Of a stretch of DNA of 64,000 nt, positions 25,757 to 35,191 are shown in pieces. This stretch comes from Chania multitudinisentens RB-25. Its GTDB lineage: Bacteria > Pseudomonadota > Gammaproteobacteria > Enterobacterales > Enterobacteriaceae. A program made the translations under genes and the position numbers. Below the pieces are notes generated by a model. That model saw only the letters and a program-made list of their open reading frames with translations, did no database searches and had not been told where the DNA came from. The first letter of the stretch is position 1. The number at the start of each line of letters is the position of its first letter. The DNA is taken from the NCBI RefSeq assembly GCF_000520015.2, contig NZ_CP007044.2, positions 3,720,001 through 3,784,000 of the forward strand, written 5' to 3'.

Positions 25757-25774
25757 GGCGCAGCACGCTGCGCC
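25757..25774. repeat. Palindrome between ydgJ and the YfeH-like gene
   Basis: GGCGCAGC-AC-GCTGCGCC is an 8-base perfect stem with no T-run. It is nearly the same as the palindrome at 17209 and similar to that at 7659. Confidence 0.55.
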
Positions 25775-25783
25775 AATAAGCCG

Positions 25784-26824
25784 TTAAACCACCGGCAACG
25801 CTTTTTGCTGTTTGGCGGATTCGATGCCCAATTCGATCATTTCCATCACAGTGATCGCCTCACTGGCGGGTACTGGATTGAGGCCGTTACCATGGATTGC
25901 ATCCCGGATCGCGGCGTAATAGGCCGGATAATTACCCGGAATGGTCAGTAATGGTTGTGCATCCAACACCCCGTTACGTGACAACGTCACCACTCCGTCT
26001 CGCATATCGTAGCCCCAATCTTCCTGCGGCAGGCGTGCCCCGGCTTTCAGGCGATCTTCCTGTGGGTCCAAACCAAACTTGATAAAGCTACCTTGAGTAC
26101 CATGCACGATATAACGTGCGCTTTCTGCGGGTGCCAACACCGTGCCATGTAACACAACCCGGCGTTTGCCATAATTAAGTAATGCATGGAAGTAATCTAC
26201 CGACTGCGAACCTGGGCGCAGTTCACCGAGATCGACAAACAACGTTTCCGGCTTGCCAAACAGCTGCAATGCCTGATCGAGCAGATGTGGCCCCAAGTCA
26301 TACCAGATGCCGCTACCGATACCGCCCTGTTCACGCCAGCGCTGGCGTATTTCCGGGCGAAAACGATCAAAGTGAGATTCGAAATATACCACCTCACCCA
26401 ACGAACCTTCTTTTAGCAACGCTTTCAACGTCAGAAAATCACTGTCCCAGCGGCGGTTATGAAAGACTGACAATAGTTTACCGCTCTGTTCCGCCTGCTG
26501 TTGCAGTTGTTGTGCCTGTGACAACGTCACGGTAAAAGGTTTATCGACCACCACATGCTTGCCAGCGGCCATTGCCTGCTGGGCCAATGGGAAGTGAGTA
26601 TCGTTGGGGGTTGGAATGACAATCAGATCAAGAGAGGGATCGTTGAACAGCGCCTGCGGATCGCCCACCACCGTCATCAACGGCCAATCGGCCTGCACTT
26701 TATTAGCATCACTGCTGGATACAGCGGCTAATTCCAGGCCAGGCGTCCCGGCGATCAGCGGTGCGTGAAATGTTTTACTGGCATAGCCGTAACCGACCAG
26801 CCCAACGCGGATTTTTTCAGCCAT
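25784..26824 (-). CDS. ydgJ: Gfo/Idh/MocA family oxidoreductase YdgJ
   Basis: A 346-residue NAD(P)-dependent sugar-type dehydrogenase of unknown substrate. The ATG at 26824 follows AGGAG; the longer frame is discarded. The N-terminal Rossmann fold has VGLVGYGYASKTFHAPLI, and the conserved lysine motif is VVDKPFTVT. The C-terminal alpha/beta domain contains GSGIWYDLGPHLLDQALQLF. E. coli ydgJ lies next to add; here a LysR/SDR pair, the peptide cassette and a transporter separate them. Confidence 0.92.
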   Translation of the reverse strand: MAEKIRVGLVGYGYASKTFHAPLIAGTPGLELAAVSSSDANKVQADWPLMTVVGDPQALFNDPSLDLIVIPTPNDTHFPLAQQAMAAGKHVVVDKPFTVTLSQAQQLQQQAEQSGKLLSVFHNRRWDSDFLTLKALLKEGSLGEVVYFESHFDRFRPEIRQRWREQGGIGSGIWYDLGPHLLDQALQLFGKPETLFVDLGELRPGSQSVDYFHALLNYGKRRVVLHGTVLAPAESARYIVHGTQGSFIKFGLDPQEDRLKAGARLPQEDWGYDMRDGVVTLSRNGVLDAQPLLTIPGNYPAYYAAIRDAIHGNGLNPVPASEAITVMEMIELGIESAKQQKALPVV

Positions 26825-26904
26825 AGTGCTTTTTCTCCTACTCACACATTGATTAGGTCGATTTGACACCATGCCGCGAGCAGTCACAAGCAGTAAATTT
26901 GCGG

Positions 26905-27822
26905 TTAACCCATTGTCATAGCAACTGCCCGCTCGCGAAAGTCGTTCACTGGGTAATTAATTTCCAGGCTACGGCGGCGAAAATCGCTTGGGCTGACCCC
27001 CACGCGCTTGCGGAATACCCGCGAGAAATAGAGCTGATCGTCATACCCTACTACACGGCCAATGGTGGCAATCGACTCCTGCGTGGTTTGCAGTAGCAGT
27101 TTGGCGCGGATCACCCGCTGATCTTCACGCCAGCGCAGAATATTGATGCCCATTTGCTCGCGGAAAAGGTGTGCAAGGCGCGAGGGTGACAGGCAAACGT
27201 GGCGCGCCACTTCATCAATACGCAGCTCACCGGCCAAATTACCGGTAATAAACTGGCAAGCTTCAATCACCCTTGGGTCCATAATTTTTTGCGGGCTGAG
27301 GGGATCTTCTTCCATCGCCCGCAACAACAGCCGTTCAAGCAGGTTCATGCCCAATTCTTCGGCAAAACGGCGGCCAGAACGCTGAGTCTGCTCAATATTG
27401 GCGAATAATCGGTCAAACTCCAGCAACAGATTATTGTTAGGCAAGGTCAGGCGGCCAACTTTATGCGTTTTGCTGTGCCACTCTAGCCAGTCGGCCCAGT
27501 AAGCGCGTGGGCGAAAGTAAACCCAGCGGTGATACCAGCAGTCGCTGCTTGGTGAACGGCCATAGTAATGCGCCGCCTTGGGGGGAAACAGCAATAAATC
27601 GCCCGGATTACAGTAAAAAGTGTCTTCACCGTCAAAGACTTTCCCCTGACCTTTAATGGTCAGATTGAGGATATAGCCTTTCATTCCACCAGGGCGATCG
27701 ATAAAGAAATCGAGTGGCCCATCCGCCATGATCGGCGTTAGCCCGGCAACCAGATAAGCGTTAAAGGTGTAACCCGGCAGTAGCGGGTTTGATTGCGGTT
27801 CCTGCACCATACGATGATACAT
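26905..27822 (-). CDS. araC: Arabinose operon regulator AraC
   Basis: A 305-residue L-arabinose-responsive activator/repressor. The sugar-binding cupin domain matches E. coli AraC (NPLLPGYTFNAYLVAGLTPI, LDFFIDRPGGMKGYILNLTI, WYHRWVYFRPRAYW). The C-terminal AraC-type double HTH has CLSPSRLAHLFREQMGINIL and DDQLYFSRVFRKRVGVSPSD. AGGAGG precedes the ATG. Here araC follows araFGH on the same strand instead of being divergent from araBAD as in E. coli. Confidence 0.95.
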   Translation of the reverse strand: MYHRMVQEPQSNPLLPGYTFNAYLVAGLTPIMADGPLDFFIDRPGGMKGYILNLTIKGQGKVFDGEDTFYCNPGDLLLFPPKAAHYYGRSPSSDCWYHRWVYFRPRAYWADWLEWHSKTHKVGRLTLPNNNLLLEFDRLFANIEQTQRSGRRFAEELGMNLLERLLLRAMEEDPLSPQKIMDPRVIEACQFITGNLAGELRIDEVARHVCLSPSRLAHLFREQMGINILRWREDQRVIRAKLLLQTTQESIATIGRVVGYDDQLYFSRVFRKRVGVSPSDFRRRSLEINYPVNDFRERAVAMTMG

Positions 27823-27850
27823 CTGGCCTCCTGAGAATGTTTGCCTGTAT

Positions 27851-27875
27851 CACCTCTCCCACATGGAGAGAGGTG
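27851..27875. terminator. Hairpin between araH and araC
   Basis: CACCTCTC and GAGAGGTG form an 8-base stem. It may end or attenuate the araFGH transcript before araC. No T-run is seen. Confidence 0.45.
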
Positions 27876-27944
27876 TAAACCTGCCACCAGCCACTCCTGC
27901 ATCGAACTACCGCGCCGTATCGGTTAACTCGTTAAATAAAATCA

Positions 27945-28928
27945 TCACACGGTGTGCTTGGCTTTCTGTTTGTAACGGTCAAAAATCACCGCCGCCAATA
28001 GGATCACTCCGCGTACCACATATTGCGAGAACGGCGAGATATTCAGCAGGTTCATGGCATTTTCCACCGTTCCCAGAATCAACACCCCGGCAATCACGTA
28101 GGAAATCTTGCCGATCCCGCCTTTGAGCGAAACGCCCCCCAGCACACAGGCCGAAATCACGATCAGCTCATAGCCAATAGAGGTCATCGGCTGGCCGCTG
28201 GTCATCCGTGAAGCCAGAATAATACCCGCCGCCGCAGACACCAGCCCAGAAAGCACAAAGATGATAATTTTGGTGCGCACCACCGGCACCCCAGCCAAGC
28301 GAGCCGCTTCTTCATTGCCGCCAATCGCCAGGGTATTACGGCCAAAGGTGGTTTTGTTCAGCAAAAAACCAAACAAAATCAGGCAAACTACGGTGATCCA
28401 GATCGGTGCTGGCAGCCCCAGCCAGTTGGTATTGCCCAACATAAAGAAGCGCTCATCCTCAATGCCCACCGCTTTACCGTCGGAAATGATGTAGGCTAAT
28501 CCACGGAAAATCTGCATGGTCGCCAGCGTGGTGATCAAGGCGTTGATTTTCAGCCGGGCGATCACCAAACCGTTAATCAGCCCAGAGAGCACACCCAGCA
28601 ATAAGCCCGCCGTTACGCCGATCCACAGGCTTTCGGTCATATTGATCACCACGGCGGCGGTGACCCCCGCGCAGGCAATCACCGAAGCAACCGAGAGATC
28701 GAAATCACCGGAAGCCAGGCAGAACAACATGCCACAGGCCACCATGCCGGACATGGAGATCGCCAAACCCAGACCTTTCATATTGATAAAACTGCCAAAA
28801 TTCGGCACAAACACCGCACAGGCAATAAACAGCACCGCAAAAACCACCAGCATGCCGTAGCTGTCCCAGATCCTTGCCAGCCCTTGGCCGCTGCGGTTTT
28901 TTACCGAATGAGTGGTTATCGTCGACAT
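27945..28928 (-). CDS. araH: L-arabinose ABC transporter permease AraH
   Basis: The inner-membrane permease of the high-affinity arabinose importer, 327 residues, close to E. coli AraH throughout (MKGLGLAISMSGMVACGMLF, LASGDFDLSVASVIACAGVT, GGNEEAARLAGVPVVRTKII). The ATG at 28928 is preferred because AAGGAG lies seven bases upstream; an in-frame GTG at 28943 lies before that site. It is the third gene of araFGH, 17 bases after araG. Confidence 0.95.
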   Translation of the reverse strand: MSTITTHSVKNRSGQGLARIWDSYGMLVVFAVLFIACAVFVPNFGSFINMKGLGLAISMSGMVACGMLFCLASGDFDLSVASVIACAGVTAAVVINMTESLWIGVTAGLLLGVLSGLINGLVIARLKINALITTLATMQIFRGLAYIISDGKAVGIEDERFFMLGNTNWLGLPAPIWITVVCLILFGFLLNKTTFGRNTLAIGGNEEAARLAGVPVVRTKIIIFVLSGLVSAAAGIILASRMTSGQPMTSIGYELIVISACVLGGVSLKGGIGKISYVIAGVLILGTVENAMNLLNISPFSQYVVRGVILLAAVIFDRYKQKAKHTV

Positions 28929-28945
28929 TTCTTGCTCCTTCACAA

Positions 28946-30469
28946 TCAGGCCACCACCGCAGTGATATTAGAAGTGTTCAGCATCGCCAGGCTGAGGGCG
29001 TGCTCCTCGGTAGCACCAGCATGGTTTAACTCACCGGAAATCGCCCCTTCACGCATCACGATGATGCGATCCGCCAGCCCCAGCACTTCAGGTAAATCGC
29101 TGGAGGCGAATAACACCGCAATCCCCTGTTGCGCCAATTGGTAGATCACCTGATAGATCTCATGTTTTGCCCCAACGTCAATGCCACGCGTCGGTTCATC
29201 CAGCAGGATCACTTTCATGTCTTCCGACAACCAGCGGCCAAGGATCGCCTTCTGCTGATTGCCGCCGGAAAGATTCATAATCAGCTGTTCAGCGCTCGGC
29301 GTTTTGATATTGAGCGTGCGGATATGGTGATCGGCATTGCGGGTTTCCCAGGCGCTATCAATCAGGCAACCGGCCTTGATGCTTTTACGGCGTGCGCTGA
29401 TGTTGATATTGTCACGCACTGAGTGCACCGGAATGATGCCGTCAACCTTGCGATCCTCCGGGCACAGCATGATCCCGGCCCGAATGGCATCGATTGGGGA
29501 GCGGATATTCAGTTGCTGCCCATCCAGCATCAAGCGACCACCGCTGCTCGGCGTTGCACCAAAAATCCCTTTCATCAGTTCGCTGCGCCCGGCTCCCACC
29601 AGGCCAAACAGACCGACAATTTCCCCGGCCCGCACGCTGAGGTTGATCGGGGTTTTCACCCCCAGCGCTTGGAAACCATCAAGCTGCAACCGCCGCGTGC
29701 CCATTTCGCGTGGCTGATAGCCGTAAACGTCGCCGAGATCGCGCCCTACCATCGCCTGCACCAGCAATGCGTTATTCACCTGCGACATCTCATCAAACGT
29801 GCGCACGTAGCGGCCATCTTTGAACACGGTGATCGCGTCGCTGAGGGCAAAAATCTCCTCCATGCGATGCGAGACATACAGGATCACCCGCCCTTCGGCG
29901 CGCAGTTCACGGATCACCCGGAACAGTTGTTCAATCTCACGCGCAGACAGCGAGCTGGTGGGTTCATCAAAGGCGATCACTTTGGCATTACGCGCCAGCG
30001 CCTTGGCGATTTCCACCATCTGCCACTGCCCGATCGACAGATACTTCAACGGCGTATCCGGGTCGATATCCAAGCCGAGATGCTCCAATTGCAACCGCGC
30101 TTCATAATGCAGCAGTTTACGATCCACCAGCCCGAGTCTGGTCGGCAATTGGCCAAGATAGATGTTTTCGGCCACGGTCATTTCCGGCACCAGATGCAAT
30201 TCCTGATAAATAATCGCCACACCGGCGTTCAATGCCTCGGTAGTATTGGCAAACTGTACTGGCTGACCGTTGAGAATGATCTCACCCTGGCTCGGTGCGT
30301 AATTGCCGCTGAGGATCTTCAGCAGCGTGGATTTACCCGCACCGTTTTCCCCCATCAATGCATGAACCTGCCCGGCCTGGCAGCTAAAGCTGATATCATC
30401 CAGTGCCTGGACGCCGGGGAAGCTTTTACCGATGCCTTTGAAAACCAGATAGGGCGTTACGGCGGTCAT
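28946..30469 (-). CDS. araG: L-arabinose ABC transporter ATPase AraG
   Basis: The tandem-ATPase subunit of the arabinose importer, 507 residues. The first domain has Walker A GENGAGKSTLLKILSG and Walker B KVIAFDEPTSSLS with signature YLSIGQWQMVEIA. The second has the usual degenerate GLVGAGRSELMKGIFG, with LSGGNQQKAILGRWL and VILLDEPTRGIDVG. It lies between araF and araH and is clearly orthologous to E. coli AraG. Confidence 0.96.
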   Translation of the reverse strand: MTAVTPYLVFKGIGKSFPGVQALDDISFSCQAGQVHALMGENGAGKSTLLKILSGNYAPSQGEIILNGQPVQFANTTEALNAGVAIIYQELHLVPEMTVAENIYLGQLPTRLGLVDRKLLHYEARLQLEHLGLDIDPDTPLKYLSIGQWQMVEIAKALARNAKVIAFDEPTSSLSAREIEQLFRVIRELRAEGRVILYVSHRMEEIFALSDAITVFKDGRYVRTFDEMSQVNNALLVQAMVGRDLGDVYGYQPREMGTRRLQLDGFQALGVKTPINLSVRAGEIVGLFGLVGAGRSELMKGIFGATPSSGGRLMLDGQQLNIRSPIDAIRAGIMLCPEDRKVDGIIPVHSVRDNINISARRKSIKAGCLIDSAWETRNADHHIRTLNIKTPSAEQLIMNLSGGNQQKAILGRWLSEDMKVILLDEPTRGIDVGAKHEIYQVIYQLAQQGIAVLFASSDLPEVLGLADRIIVMREGAISGELNHAGATEEHALSLAMLNTSNITAVVA

Positions 30470-30528
30470 AGTGCTTTCCTCATGGTGTTGACGCTAAGCC
30501 GCCTGCACAATGCAGGCGACGCAAACCA

Positions 30529-31512
30529 CTACATCAGCCCTTTTTTCTGCAATTCAGTTTTAAAGTTGTCGCGGGTAATCAGCACCACGTCGGTAACTTC
30601 GGTGAATTTCTGTGGTTCTACACCTTTTTCTACCCAGTCATGCAGCATCTGGATGCTCTTGTAACCGTGGATATCCGGGCTTGGCAGCAACGAACCATAA
30701 AAACCGGTTGCCTGTGCTTTCGAGAGTTCGCTGACCGCATCAACGCCGTTGATGCCGATGCCGATCACATTTGGTGCTTTAAAACCCTGGCCTTCGGTGG
30801 CTCGCACGCCGCCCAGGACGGTATTGTCGTTCATGCCGACGATCAGCCAGTTTTTCACTTCAGGGTGCTGTACCAGCATTGAGTTGGCGGCATCGAAGGC
30901 ACCTGGGATATCGTTGGATTTGGTGGGCACTTTATAGATTTGCTTCTCAGGGAAACCCGCCGCTTGTAGCGCAGCCATGGAGCCACCGGTGCGGCGGCGG
31001 GCGGTATCCAGCTCATCGGCAGTAATCGCCATCACGCCGGTATCGGCCACTTTCCAGCCACGTTTGTGCATCTCATTCCACAATTCCTGCCCCTGACGCT
31101 CGCCGATTTTGGTTGCCGCCATCATCACCAGCGGCACGCTGTCCATCGGTGCACCTTTAGCGGTAACAAACTGATCGTCAACGGCAATCACTTTCAGATC
31201 GTAACTGCGGGCCTTGGCAACGATCGCCGAGCCAAGTTTCGGGTCTGGCGTACAAATCACAAACCCTTTCGCCCCGCTGGCCGCCAGGCTGTCGATGGCA
31301 TTCAGGGTTTTTTCTCCATCCGGTACGGCGATTTTGATCACCTCAAACCCCAGATCTTTGCCGGCCTTATCGGCGAATTTCCATTCGGTCTGGAACCAGG
31401 GTTCCTCTGGCTGTTTGACTAAAAAACCCAGCTTCATGCTTTCGGCAACAGCCGAATGTGACATAACGGCCGTCAAACCGATGACCACCAGTGCCTTAGT
31501 GAATTTATACAT
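30529..31512 (-). CDS. araF: L-arabinose-binding periplasmic protein AraF
   Basis: The periplasmic substrate-binding protein of the arabinose importer. The 327 residues begin at the ATG at 31512 with a Sec signal peptide (MYKFTKALVVIGLTAVMSHS, cleavage after AVA). The mature part is nearly that of E. coli AraF: KLGFLVKQPEEPWFQTEW, GAKGFVICTPDPKLGSAIVA and ELDTARRRTGGSM. It is the first gene of araFGH and is divergent from araBA. Confidence 0.96.
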   Translation of the reverse strand: MYKFTKALVVIGLTAVMSHSAVAESMKLGFLVKQPEEPWFQTEWKFADKAGKDLGFEVIKIAVPDGEKTLNAIDSLAASGAKGFVICTPDPKLGSAIVAKARSYDLKVIAVDDQFVTAKGAPMDSVPLVMMAATKIGERQGQELWNEMHKRGWKVADTGVMAITADELDTARRRTGGSMAALQAAGFPEKQIYKVPTKSNDIPGAFDAANSMLVQHPEVKNWLIVGMNDNTVLGGVRATEGQGFKAPNVIGIGINGVDAVSELSKAQATGFYGSLLPSPDIHGYKSIQMLHDWVEKGVEPQKFTEVTDVVLITRDNFKTELQKKGLM

Positions 31513-31868
31513 GATGCTCTCCGCTGTTTTGTTTTCTACAACGCTGAAAACGGCTGGCTGTGAAAACGTTATCATTAGGGGGGTATAACGGCGTACCGCT
31601 TATTCTGCGATATTTCCCGCTATCAACAGTAAGACGGGATCTGTTTTAGCGGGTATTTGTTACTGAAATGTAGAGCGCTATCACATCCAGGAATTACAGC
31701 AGATATCTCCATATATTTAGCAACTTCGGCCAAGCAGCGACTTTTGACTGCCATCACAAAATCACTGTGAGAAGCAGAAAAGTGCATACTTCCAGCTAAC
31801 CGCTCCTCACCAGCCAGCGCTCAGCTCTCCTATCGTTAACCTCTTCTAACAACTGAGGAGTCAGCATC
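31513..31868. promoter_or_regulatory. Divergent araFGH/araBA control region
   Basis: No gene is seen in these 356 bases. CAGC-N7-TCCATA at 31697-31713 matches the AraC half-site pattern TAGC-N7-TCCATA apart from the first base, and a weaker copy with TCCAGG lies 22 bases to its left, the spacing of a direct-repeat AraC site. TTTGA-N6-TCACA at 31743-31758 differs from the CRP consensus at one position. Together these suit arabinose- and cAMP-controlled divergent promoters. Confidence 0.6.
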
Positions 31869-33542
31869 ATGACGGCAGGCGCTATCACCCTGGGGCTGGA
31901 CTTTGGCAGCGATTCAGTACGGGTATTGGCCGTTGAGTGCCAGAACGGCCAAGAACTGGATACCGAAGTGGTCTATTATCCTCGCTGGCAACGTGGTGAA
32001 TTTTGCCTCGCGGCGGCAAACCAGTTCCGCCACCATCCGCTTGATTATATTGAGGCGATGGAACAGGCGATCGTCGCCGTGGTACAGCGCATGAGCCCGG
32101 CACAGCGGCAATCGGTGATCGGCATTGGTGTAGACTCCACCGGCTCCACGCCCGCCCCAATCGATGAAAACGGCGCGGTGCTGGCGCTGCGCCCGGAATT
32201 CGCTAACAATCCCAACGCCATGTTTGTGCTCTGGAAAGATCACACCGCCATTGAAGAAGCCGACGCCATTAACCAACTGTGCCGCAGCGGCGATTTTCCT
32301 GACTATTCGCGCTATATCGGCGGCGTTTACTCTTCGGAGTGGTTCTGGGCCAAGATCCTGCATGTCTCACGCCAGGATGCCGCCGTCCGCCAAGCCGCTG
32401 CATCTTGGGTGGAATTATGCGATTGGGTGCCAGCACTGCTCTCCGGCACCACGGCACCACAGCAACTGAAACGTGGCCGTTGCAGCGTGGGGCACAAAAC
32501 CCTGTGGCACCCGGATTGGGGCGGTTTGCCGCCAAAAGCCTTCTTCGCCGCCCTCGATCCATTGCTGGTTAACGATTTACCCTATCCGTTGTTTAGCGAT
32601 TCCTATACTGCCGATCTGCCCGTCGGCACGCTGACCAAAGAGTGGTCTCAGCGGCTGGGCCTGCCAGAAAGTGTAGTGCTTTCCGGTGGGGCTTTTGACT
32701 GCCATATGGGCGCGGTTGGTGCCGGAGCCCAACCTTACACACTGGTGAAAGTGATTGGCACTTCCACCTGCGACATCCTGATCGCCGATCGCCAACGGGT
32801 AGGTCAGCGTGCCATCGCGGGTATCTGCGGCCAAGTGGATGGCAGCGTGGTGCCGCAAACCATTGGCATGGAAGCCGGGCAATCCGCCTTTGGCGATATG
32901 TATGCCTGGTTCAGCAACCTGCTCAGTTGGCCCTTGCAGCAAGCCTCCAAGGAGCAGCCGCAGCTACAAGCCCAACTGCAACAGATTGAAAGTAGCCTGT
33001 TGGCGGCGTTGACCGAAGCCTGGGCGAATCACCCCTCTCTCGATCATCTGCCGGTGGTGCTGGACTGGTTTAACGGCCGCCGCACCCCCTATGCCAATCA
33101 GCGTCTTAAAGGTGTGATCGTCGATCTGAACCTCGGCACCGATGCGCCAACCCTGTTTGGTGGCTTTATCGCTGCCACGGCGTTTGGGGCTCGCGCCATT
33201 ATGGAATGCTTTGAACAGCAGGATATACCCGTCGATAACGTGCTGGCATTAGGCGGTATTGCCCGCAAATCACCGGTGATCATGCAGGTTTGTGCCGACG
33301 TGATGAACCGCCCGTTGCAGATCGTCGCTTCCGATCAGTGCTGCGCGCTGGGCGCGGCGATCTTCGCTGCCGTCGCTGCCGGGCATTTCAACCATGTGCC
33401 ACAGGCCCAGCAACATATGGCCTGCGACATCGAGCGCACATTGCAACCTGATCCACAGCGCGCAGCACGTTATCAGCAACTGTATGAGCGTTATCTGCAG
33501 TGGTGCCAAACCGCTGAGCCGCGCTATGCCGCACAGCATTAA
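31869..33542 (+). CDS. araB: L-ribulokinase AraB
   Basis: An FGGY-family kinase phosphorylating L-ribulose to L-ribulose-5-phosphate. The 557 residues are close to the 566 of E. coli. The start follows GAGGAG. Motifs include TLGLDFGSDSVRVLAVE (phosphate-binding), GIGVDSTGSTPAPID, DWFNGRRTPYAN and ALGGIARKSPVIMQVCADVM near the C-terminus. It is the first gene of the araBA unit, behind the CRP/AraC-like sites. Confidence 0.95.
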   Translation: MTAGAITLGLDFGSDSVRVLAVECQNGQELDTEVVYYPRWQRGEFCLAAANQFRHHPLDYIEAMEQAIVAVVQRMSPAQRQSVIGIGVDSTGSTPAPIDENGAVLALRPEFANNPNAMFVLWKDHTAIEEADAINQLCRSGDFPDYSRYIGGVYSSEWFWAKILHVSRQDAAVRQAAASWVELCDWVPALLSGTTAPQQLKRGRCSVGHKTLWHPDWGGLPPKAFFAALDPLLVNDLPYPLFSDSYTADLPVGTLTKEWSQRLGLPESVVLSGGAFDCHMGAVGAGAQPYTLVKVIGTSTCDILIADRQRVGQRAIAGICGQVDGSVVPQTIGMEAGQSAFGDMYAWFSNLLSWPLQQASKEQPQLQAQLQQIESSLLAALTEAWANHPSLDHLPVVLDWFNGRRTPYANQRLKGVIVDLNLGTDAPTLFGGFIAATAFGARAIMECFEQQDIPVDNVLALGGIARKSPVIMQVCADVMNRPLQIVASDQCCALGAAIFAAVAAGHFNHVPQAQQHMACDIERTLQPDPQRAARYQQLYERYLQWCQTAEPRYAAQH

Positions 33543-33573
33543 TATATTCACTCTTATTATTCAGGAGCCTCTG

Positions 33574-35079
33574 ATGGATGTTTTTAAACAATATGAAGTC
33601 TGGTTCGTGATCGGCAGCCAGCATCTGTATGGCCCAAAAACCTTGCAACAGGTGAAAGAAAATGCCGAACAGGTGGTTAACAGCCTGAATCGTGAAGCGG
33701 GTCTACCGGTGAAACTGGTGTTGAAGCCCCTGGCCACCACCCCGGATGAAATCACCAGCGTCTGCCGCGATGCCAACTATCACCAGGATTGCATCGGTAT
33801 CCTCACCTGGCTGCACACCTTCTCACCGGCCAAAATGTGGATTGCCGGGTTGTCGATCCTGCATAAGCCGCTATTGCAGTTCCATACCCAGTTCAACGCT
33901 GAAATTCCCTGGAACAGCATGGATATGGATTTTATGAACCTGAACCAGACCGCCCACGGCGGCCGTGAGTTCGGGTTTATTGGCGCCCGTATGCGCCAGC
34001 AGCACAGCGTGATCGCGGGCCATTGGCAGGATCACACCACGCATCAGCGGATCGCCCAGTGGATGCGCGTTGCCGCAGCCAAGCAGGAAAGCCAGCAGCT
34101 GAAAGTGGCACGCTTCGGCGACAATATGCGTGAAGTGGCGGTGACCGACGGTGATAAAGTGGCCGCGCAGATCCAGTTCGGTTACTCGGTTAATGCCTAT
34201 GGCATTGGTGATTTGGTCAGCGTGATCAACGAAGTGAGCAAGGGCGAAGTCGATACGCTGATCGAAGAGTATGAAACCCGCTATGAACTGACCGAGGTAG
34301 TAAAAAGCAATGGGGCAAAACGCGAAAACCTGCTTGACGCTGCCCGTATCGAACTGGGTATGAAACGTTTTCTGGAACAGGGCAAGTTCCACGCGTTTAC
34401 CACCAACTTTGAAGATTTACACGGCATGAAACAGTTGCCGGGGCTGGCCGTACAGCGTCTAATGCAGCAAGGTTACGGCTTTGGCGGCGAAGGTGATTGG
34501 AAAACCGCCGCCTTGTTACGCATTCTGAAAGTGATGAGCTGCGGGCTAAACGGCGGTACATCCTTTATGGAGGATTACACCTACCACTTCCAGCCGGGTA
34601 ACGATCTGGTGGTAGGTTCACATATGCTGGAAGTTTGCCCGTCAATCGCCAAAGAGCAAAAGCCGCTGCTGGATATTCAGCATCTGGGCATCGGCGGCAA
34701 AGCTGCTCCGGCACGCTTGATTTTCTCCACGCCAGCGGGCCCGGCGGTGAATGCCAGCCTGATCGACATGGGCGATCGCTTCCGCCTGTTAGTGAACCAG
34801 GTCGACACCATTGAGCAACCCCAGCCGTTACCGAAGCTACCGGTGGCCCGTGCCATCTGGCAGGCGCAGCCAACGCTGGCAACGGCAGCAGAAGCGTGGA
34901 TCTTGGCCGGTGGCGCACATCATACGGTGTTCTCGCAGGCGCTCAATGCCGATTATCTGCGCCTGTATGCCGAGATGCATAACATCGAATTTCTGCTGAT
35001 TGATAATGCCACCACCCTGCCCGCCTTTAAAAACGAAATCCGCTGGAATGAAGCCTATTATCAACTGAATCGCCACTAG
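33574..35079 (+). CDS. araA: L-arabinose isomerase AraA
   Basis: It converts L-arabinose to L-ribulose. The 501 residues start at the ATG at 33574 (AGGAG upstream), discarding a longer frame inside araB. E. coli-like blocks run throughout: EVWFVIGSQHLYGPKTLQQV, GILTWLHTFSPAKMWI, GEGDWKTAALLRILKVM and FMEDYTYHFQPGNDLVVGSH, which hold the metal-binding Glu and His residues. No araD follows; the next gene encodes a GH1 glycosidase. Confidence 0.96.
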   Translation: MDVFKQYEVWFVIGSQHLYGPKTLQQVKENAEQVVNSLNREAGLPVKLVLKPLATTPDEITSVCRDANYHQDCIGILTWLHTFSPAKMWIAGLSILHKPLLQFHTQFNAEIPWNSMDMDFMNLNQTAHGGREFGFIGARMRQQHSVIAGHWQDHTTHQRIAQWMRVAAAKQESQQLKVARFGDNMREVAVTDGDKVAAQIQFGYSVNAYGIGDLVSVINEVSKGEVDTLIEEYETRYELTEVVKSNGAKRENLLDAARIELGMKRFLEQGKFHAFTTNFEDLHGMKQLPGLAVQRLMQQGYGFGGEGDWKTAALLRILKVMSCGLNGGTSFMEDYTYHFQPGNDLVVGSHMLEVCPSIAKEQKPLLDIQHLGIGGKAAPARLIFSTPAGPAVNASLIDMGDRFRLLVNQVDTIEQPQPLPKLPVARAIWQAQPTLATAAEAWILAGGAHHTVFSQALNADYLRLYAEMHNIEFLLIDNATTLPAFKNEIRWNEAYYQLNRH

Positions 35080-35094
35080 CCCCATCACAAAACT

Positions 35095-35119
35095 GCAACC
35101 GGTTTCAGAAACCGGTTGC
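35095..35119. promoter_or_regulatory. 12-base inverted repeat between araA and the GH1 gene
   Basis: GCAACCGGTTTC-A-GAAACCGGTTGC is a perfect inverted repeat. It may be the araBA terminator, but it lacks a T-run. Each half itself contains the AACCGGTT core seen in LacI/GalR-family operators such as AscG sites, so it may instead be a double operator controlling the GH1 gene 73 bases downstream. Confidence 0.5.
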
Positions 35120-35191
35120 AAACACATTTCCGATCCACATAAACTATCCTCAATGTTGGTTTGTTATCTTCTTACAAAAGAGAGAATAGTT

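Noticed and set aside
29423..30664. A 413-codon open frame on the plus strand
   Set aside because: It is entirely antisense to araG and the end of araF, which are unmistakable; the translation is low-complexity His/Gln/Arg-rich and has no family features.
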